The notes under the pieces are model-generated. The model was not told the DNA's origin. It saw nothing but the letters and a program-made list of their open reading frames with translations, and did no database searches. Shown one piece after another: positions 61,075 through 64,000 of a stretch of 64,000 bases of DNA. Source of the stretch: Collinsella tanakaei YIT 12063 (GTDB taxonomy: Bacteria > Actinomycetota > Coriobacteriia > Coriobacteriales > Coriobacteriaceae); the NCBI RefSeq assembly GCF_000225705.1, contig NZ_JH126469.1:141790-205789 (forward strand). Reading direction: 5' to 3'. The number at the start of each line of letters is the position of its first letter. Position 1 is the first letter of the stretch. The position numbers and the translations under genes were made by a program.

Positions 61075-61728
61075 CTAGCGGGGTGGTTTGGTGTCTTCCA
61101 TATCAAGGTGGAGCGTTTGCTCGACCACCTTCATGAGTTCCTCGTCCGTGATAGCCGGATTGAGCTTGACCAAGCCGACCATGCCAAAGATGACCACGCA
61201 GAACATCTCGTAGACCATCTCGATTTCAACCTTGTGGAACTGCGCGTATTCACTCGCAACGCACGCGTCCAGGGCGTTGACGGTCTCTCTGACCGCGCGC
61301 ACGTCAAAGGCGTCGCGAACGCCAAGCTCTTCTATAACGCGAATCATGGGGCGCTCGTTGCCGGCGGCGTCGTAGAGCGAGCGGCGAAACGCCTGCACGC
61401 AGGCGCGCAGGGACTGGCGGGTCTTGCCGAATTCCCGGTTCTCATTCCATACCATGGCGCTTTCGACCAGATCCTCGATGTAGTCATCGAGCACGGCGCG
61501 AGTGATCTCCTTTTTGCCATGAAAGTAGTAGTAGACCAGCTCGCGCGTTACGCCGGCTTCGGCGGCGATGTCTTTGACGGTGGTTTTTGCCACGCCCTTT
61601 TTTTCGTAGAGCGCGCGAGCGGCCTGGGCGATCTGCCCTGCCTGTCCGGTGAGCCGCCGGCTTTCGAGGGAAAGCCTGCTGGTGTGGCCATCGACCCGAT
61701 GGGTCTTCATGTTCTCGGGCGTATGCAT
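61075..61728 (-). CDS. TetR-family transcriptional regulator
   Basis: A 217-residue regulator. The helix-turn-helix is at about 25-70: IAQAARALYEKKGVAKTTVKDIAAEAGVTRELVYYYFHGKKEI. The C-terminal ligand domain has no recognisable effector signature. ATG 61728 (MHTPENM) is preceded on its strand by AAAGAGAG; longer in-frame starts run into the hairpin at 61757-61788. The dipeptidase gene follows directly, so this pair is one transcript; the regulator may control it or the DUF5692 gene behind it. Confidence 0.9.
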   Translation of the reverse strand: MHTPENMKTHRVDGHTSRLSLESRRLTGQAGQIAQAARALYEKKGVAKTTVKDIAAEAGVTRELVYYYFHGKKEITRAVLDDYIEDLVESAMVWNENREFGKTRQSLRACVQAFRRSLYDAAGNERPMIRVIEELGVRDAFDVRAVRETVNALDACVASEYAQFHKVEIEMVYEMFCVVIFGMVGLVKLNPAITDEELMKVVEQTLHLDMEDTKPPR

Positions 61729-61756
61729 GGCTCTCTTTCGGGACGAGAAAACAACA

Positions 61757-61788
61757 ATGGGCACCCCGCATTCAAACGGGGTGCCCAT
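61757..61788 (-). terminator. Terminator of the DUF5692 gene (minus strand)
   Basis: ATGGGCACCCCG pairs with CGGGGTGCCCAT around an eight-base loop (perfect 12-base stem). Read on the minus strand it is followed by TGTTGTTTTC, so it terminates transcription from the DUF5692-like gene. It also lies just before the TetR gene and could overlap its operator. Confidence 0.7.
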
Positions 61789-61873
61789 ATTATAAGGACG
61801 CTTTCAGCCGATGCGGCTCACGTCTTTTGTACTTGTCGCTGGACGAGCAAGTTGAACAAGCAAGGGGTATACG

Positions 61874-62836
61874 CTAGCGGTTCTCGTCCACCACGGCCTT
61901 GTAGGGGCGAGTATGGGTGTAGATTTCATCGTGCAGGGGGTTAAGGCTCCTGCGCTTGATTTGGAGGAGCTGGTAGACCGCGACGCCCGCGTTGAATGCC
62001 AGGGCGACGGCGCTGACGATGAAGAACGCGGTGGGGTTGTGCGTGGTTGGGATGGGGGCGATGCGGTCGGCGAACTGCGGGACCGTCATGATGAACATGA
62101 TCCACAGGCCAAGGGTTTGGGCGCGGTGCTGCAGCCAGGCACCGCGCTTGATGAAGAACGTGGGAATGGTGCAAGAGAGCAGAAGGGCCAGGCCGCAGTA
62201 AGCGGAATGATCGGAGATGCAGTTGTAGGTGTAGGCGAAGTTCCACAGGTCGTAGGCGATGATCCAAGGCCAGATCATATCGGGCCAGATCATGTCACGG
62301 GTTTTGTCGCGAGAGACAAAGATGCCAAGCCAGCCGCAGATGGTGATGATGTTGAGGATGCCCGCGATGCCGTTCATGATGTTCCAGGGGCCGGAGATGG
62401 TCCACAGGTTCTCGACGGTGCCGCCCTCCCACAGGCCAAAGCTGAAGACCTGGAAATCGCGTAGCACCGCCTCGGCGATGTTGATGGCGAGGATGAGCGG
62501 CGGAAAGCATAAGGCCCACTTCTTTTCATAGAGGTGATGGGTCTGGCCGTCCTTACCGGTCCAGCTGACAAAGCGCAGTGCCATGAAGCCCAGGCAGCCC
62601 GCGAGCGCGGAGTAGGTCTTGACCCAGTTGAACCAGGTGCCGGTGCCGTATTCGTTGCCGGGGGCGGCGGTGGTGGGCCATACAAAGATGGTCAGCACTA
62701 GCGGAACGATGCCAAACAGGGTGATGCCGGCCCAGGGTTTGGAGCGACCGAGCTCATTGAACGCCATGAGGGCAAACAGGATGAAGAGCCAAATGGCCCA
62801 ATAGGACATATCGCCTGCCGTGTAGAGCAGTCCCAT
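61874..62836 (-). CDS. DUF5692-type integral membrane protein
   Basis: A 320-residue protein with about nine membrane segments, for example LYTAGDMSYWAIWLFILFAL, ITLFGIVPLVLTIFVW, IMNGIAGILNIITICGWLGIF. Aromatic motifs recur (SRDKTRDMIWPDMIWPW, YDLWNFAYTYNCISDHSAYCG). I recognise it as a DUF5692-like family of unknown function. I chose ATG 62836 after AGAGGAGG; the frame is open to 62962, but the extra residues are not membrane-like. It is the first gene of the minus-strand group and ends at a terminator. TGGACGAG (61840-61847) lies after its stop. No function can be stated. Confidence 0.85.
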   Translation of the reverse strand: MGLLYTAGDMSYWAIWLFILFALMAFNELGRSKPWAGITLFGIVPLVLTIFVWPTTAAPGNEYGTGTWFNWVKTYSALAGCLGFMALRFVSWTGKDGQTHHLYEKKWALCFPPLILAINIAEAVLRDFQVFSFGLWEGGTVENLWTISGPWNIMNGIAGILNIITICGWLGIFVSRDKTRDMIWPDMIWPWIIAYDLWNFAYTYNCISDHSAYCGLALLLSCTIPTFFIKRGAWLQHRAQTLGLWIMFIMTVPQFADRIAPIPTTHNPTAFFIVSAVALAFNAGVAVYQLLQIKRRSLNPLHDEIYTHTRPYKAVVDENR

Positions 62837-62986
62837 AAATCCTCCTCTGGTAGGGGTGTGGAACATAAGCGAGCCCAGTATACTGAGCCGCTTCTCCACA
62901 TCCTTTACATATTTAATCCGCCTGTGAAATGGACGACCTGCGGAAAGGGAGCGCTTGCTCAAAAAAGCACTGGATGTAAAAAGATA

Positions 62987-63020
62987 CGAACATACGTTCT
63001 GTTTTTTATGTTACTATAAC
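62987..63020 (+). promoter_or_regulatory. SOS (LexA) box overlapping a promoter
   Basis: CGAACATACGTTCT at 62987-63000 matches the Gram-positive LexA consensus CGAAC-n4-GTTC with perfect half-sites. TATAAC at 63015-63020 is a likely -10, placing the box over the -35 region. The next gene starts at 63054. Confidence 0.8.
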
Positions 63021-63053
63021 AGCATAGTGAAAGCGGAAGAGAAGGGAGTGGAG

Positions 63054-63437
63054 ATGGGCGATTGCGGGTTTGAATTGATCGAAGGTTGTAAGGATGTGCG
63101 GAGCAGGGCGGCGGTTCTTTTTCAAAGTGAGCGGGACGAGGAGGACTTGAGGGTCGAGTGCGCTATTACAGCGGACGGATGCATGGACATCATGCAAGAG
63201 AGCGCCGGTCCCCTGACCGAGTGGTGCTTTGAAGAAAGTCCGCATAGGGTGGAGACGTATGCTGGCGCCGGCGCGGTCGACGCGCTGATGCGGTACTTCC
63301 ACCTGGATATTCCCGAGCAGCTGCCCGAGCTTCTGCGCATCGAGTACATGGGGTATGACTGCGGCATGAGGATCCGGGCGCTCATGCGCAGCCTAGATGT
63401 TCCCTATGAGGTGATTGAAAGCGATATCGTGCGATAG
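63054..63437 (+). CDS. Small protein of unknown function, probably SOS-regulated
   Basis: A 127-residue soluble acidic protein (MGDCGFELIEGCKD...ESDIVR). It has six Cys residues scattered without a CxxC pair, no membrane span and no motif I recognise. The C-terminal half looks helical (GAGAVDALMRYFHLDIPEQLPELL). ATG 63054 follows AGAGAAGGGAGTGG, an excellent site; an in-frame ATG at 62955 would place the SOS box inside the gene and is rejected. The LexA-like box and a -10 box directly upstream indicate induction by DNA damage. It could be a cell-division inhibitor or another damage-response factor, but nothing in the sequence says so. Confidence 0.78.
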   Translation: MGDCGFELIEGCKDVRSRAAVLFQSERDEEDLRVECAITADGCMDIMQESAGPLTEWCFEESPHRVETYAGAGAVDALMRYFHLDIPEQLPELLRIEYMGYDCGMRIRALMRSLDVPYEVIESDIVR

Positions 63438-63491
63438 GGGTCCAACGGTATACTGTCACGCGGACAAGTTGGTATGAGTGGAGGCGCTTTC

Positions 63492-64000
63492 ATGGCTCGC
63501 AGATGGACGAATCGGTACCGTGCGGTTGAGATGGACGGAATTGCTGCATCGTATGACGTTGTGGTGGTTGGGGCGGGTCCTGCGGGGATCATGGCCGCCG
63601 TCGAAAGCGCCCGCACTGCGCGAAGCGTCTTGCTTGTGGAGGCGTCCTCCCTTCCGCGCGAGAAAAGCTGCGGAGGCATGCTGAACCTCTACTCCAGGCG
63701 AGCGCTTGAACCCTACGGGACGGTTCCCGAGGAGATGATTCTCGATCCCAAGTGGATTGATTTTCGCTACTACCACATTGATCGCGAGGTAAAAAAACCT
63801 ACGCAGGTACGCTTTCTGAATGTTGACAGAGGAATGTTCGACGAGTGGCTTCTCAGTTTCCTGCCCGCCAACGTGCACGTTGCCTGCGGGGTGCGCTTGG
63901 CGGACCTTTGGCAAAGCCCTGTGAAGGCGAGGGTGCTTTTGAAGGGCCTCCGCGCAGACGGATCTCGCGCGGAAGCGAGTGTGGACTGCTCGTATCTCAT
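63492..64000 (+). CDS. FAD-dependent oxidoreductase, geranylgeranyl-reductase-like (3' truncated)
   Basis: The first 169 or so codons of a flavoprotein that runs off the window. YDVVVVGAGPAGIMAAVESAR is the Rossmann GxGxxG, followed by LVEASSLPREKSCGGMLN, a motif seen in geranylgeranyl-reductase-like and related NAD(P)/FAD-dependent enzymes. Later VRFLNVDRGMFDEWLL fits the same family. ATG 63492 follows GAGTGGAGGCG; ATG 63531 is a possible later start. It lies 54 bases after the small SOS-box gene in the same direction, so it may share its transcript. The exact substrate is unknown. Confidence 0.85.
   Translation, partial: MARRWTNRYRAVEMDGIAASYDVVVVGAGPAGIMAAVESARTARSVLLVEASSLPREKSCGGMLNLYSRRALEPYGTVPEEMILDPKWIDFRYYHIDREVKKPTQVRFLNVDRGMFDEWLLSFLPANVHVACGVRLADLWQSPVKARVLLKGLRADGSRAEASVDCSYL

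Overview
The window is about 60% G+C. Its gene content is that of a Coriobacteriia gut anaerobe, most probably Collinsella: a single-chain pyruvate:ferredoxin oxidoreductase, a membrane-bound [NiFe] hydrogenase, rubrerythrin, PTS transporters, a MurT/GatD-type pair and a sortase-anchored surface protein. The species is inferred from this content. I saw no prophage, insertion sequence, CRISPR array or rRNA.

Layout. 1-1.6 kb holds the housekeeping run dnaX (3' end), ybaB/ebfC, recR. A 640-base gap (1.6-2.24 kb) with an array of inverted repeats precedes nifJ (2.24-5.78 kb). 6.07-11.07 kb is a four-gene sugar operon: leader attenuator, LicT-type antiterminator, PTS EIIBC, an uncharacterised barrel-like protein and an M81/MlrC-type metallohydrolase. 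11.2-13.5 kb holds a GatD-like and a MurT-like gene; together they appear to have lost the Cys-His-Asp glutaminase triad. 14-23.2 kb has a solitary carbamate kinase, a CPA2/TrkA antiporter, an AAA/DUF4143 ATPase with twin palindromes upstream, an amino-acid permease plus amidohydrolase unit, and a Zn-phospholipase-C-fold protein. 23.4-31.6 kb has two paralogous LytS/LytTR two-component pairs around an Atg22-like MFS carrier, QueT, a glycosyltransferase and a phosphodiesterase.

31.7-32.2 kb carries two identical tRNA-Asp cassettes. Then come an Rrf2 regulator, a MutY-like glycosylase, rubrerythrin, a GT8 glycosyltransferase and an AI-2E-type carrier. 37.1-41.2 kb is one 1371-residue LPXTG surface protein with a transglutaminase-like core and a discoidin domain. 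41.6-46.4 kb is the hydrogenase: small subunit, large subunit, cytochrome b and maturation protease. 46.4-55.4 kb holds two small membrane proteins, rmuC, nth, mfd, a small reverse-strand membrane protein and serS. 55.5-60.1 kb is a MurNAc salvage cluster (murR, murQ, murP, mupG). Facing it on the minus strand are an M19 dipeptidase, a TetR regulator and a DUF5692-type membrane protein. The window ends with a small unknown gene behind an SOS box and the start of an FAD oxidoreductase.

Together the genes describe fermentation with ferredoxin reduction (NifJ) and hydrogen metabolism, salvage of cell-wall sugars, cell-wall modification, and DNA repair. The least explained parts are the PTS/M81 operon, the triad-less GatD/MurT pair, the inverted-repeat array before nifJ, the LPXTG transglutaminase-like protein and the SOS-box gene.
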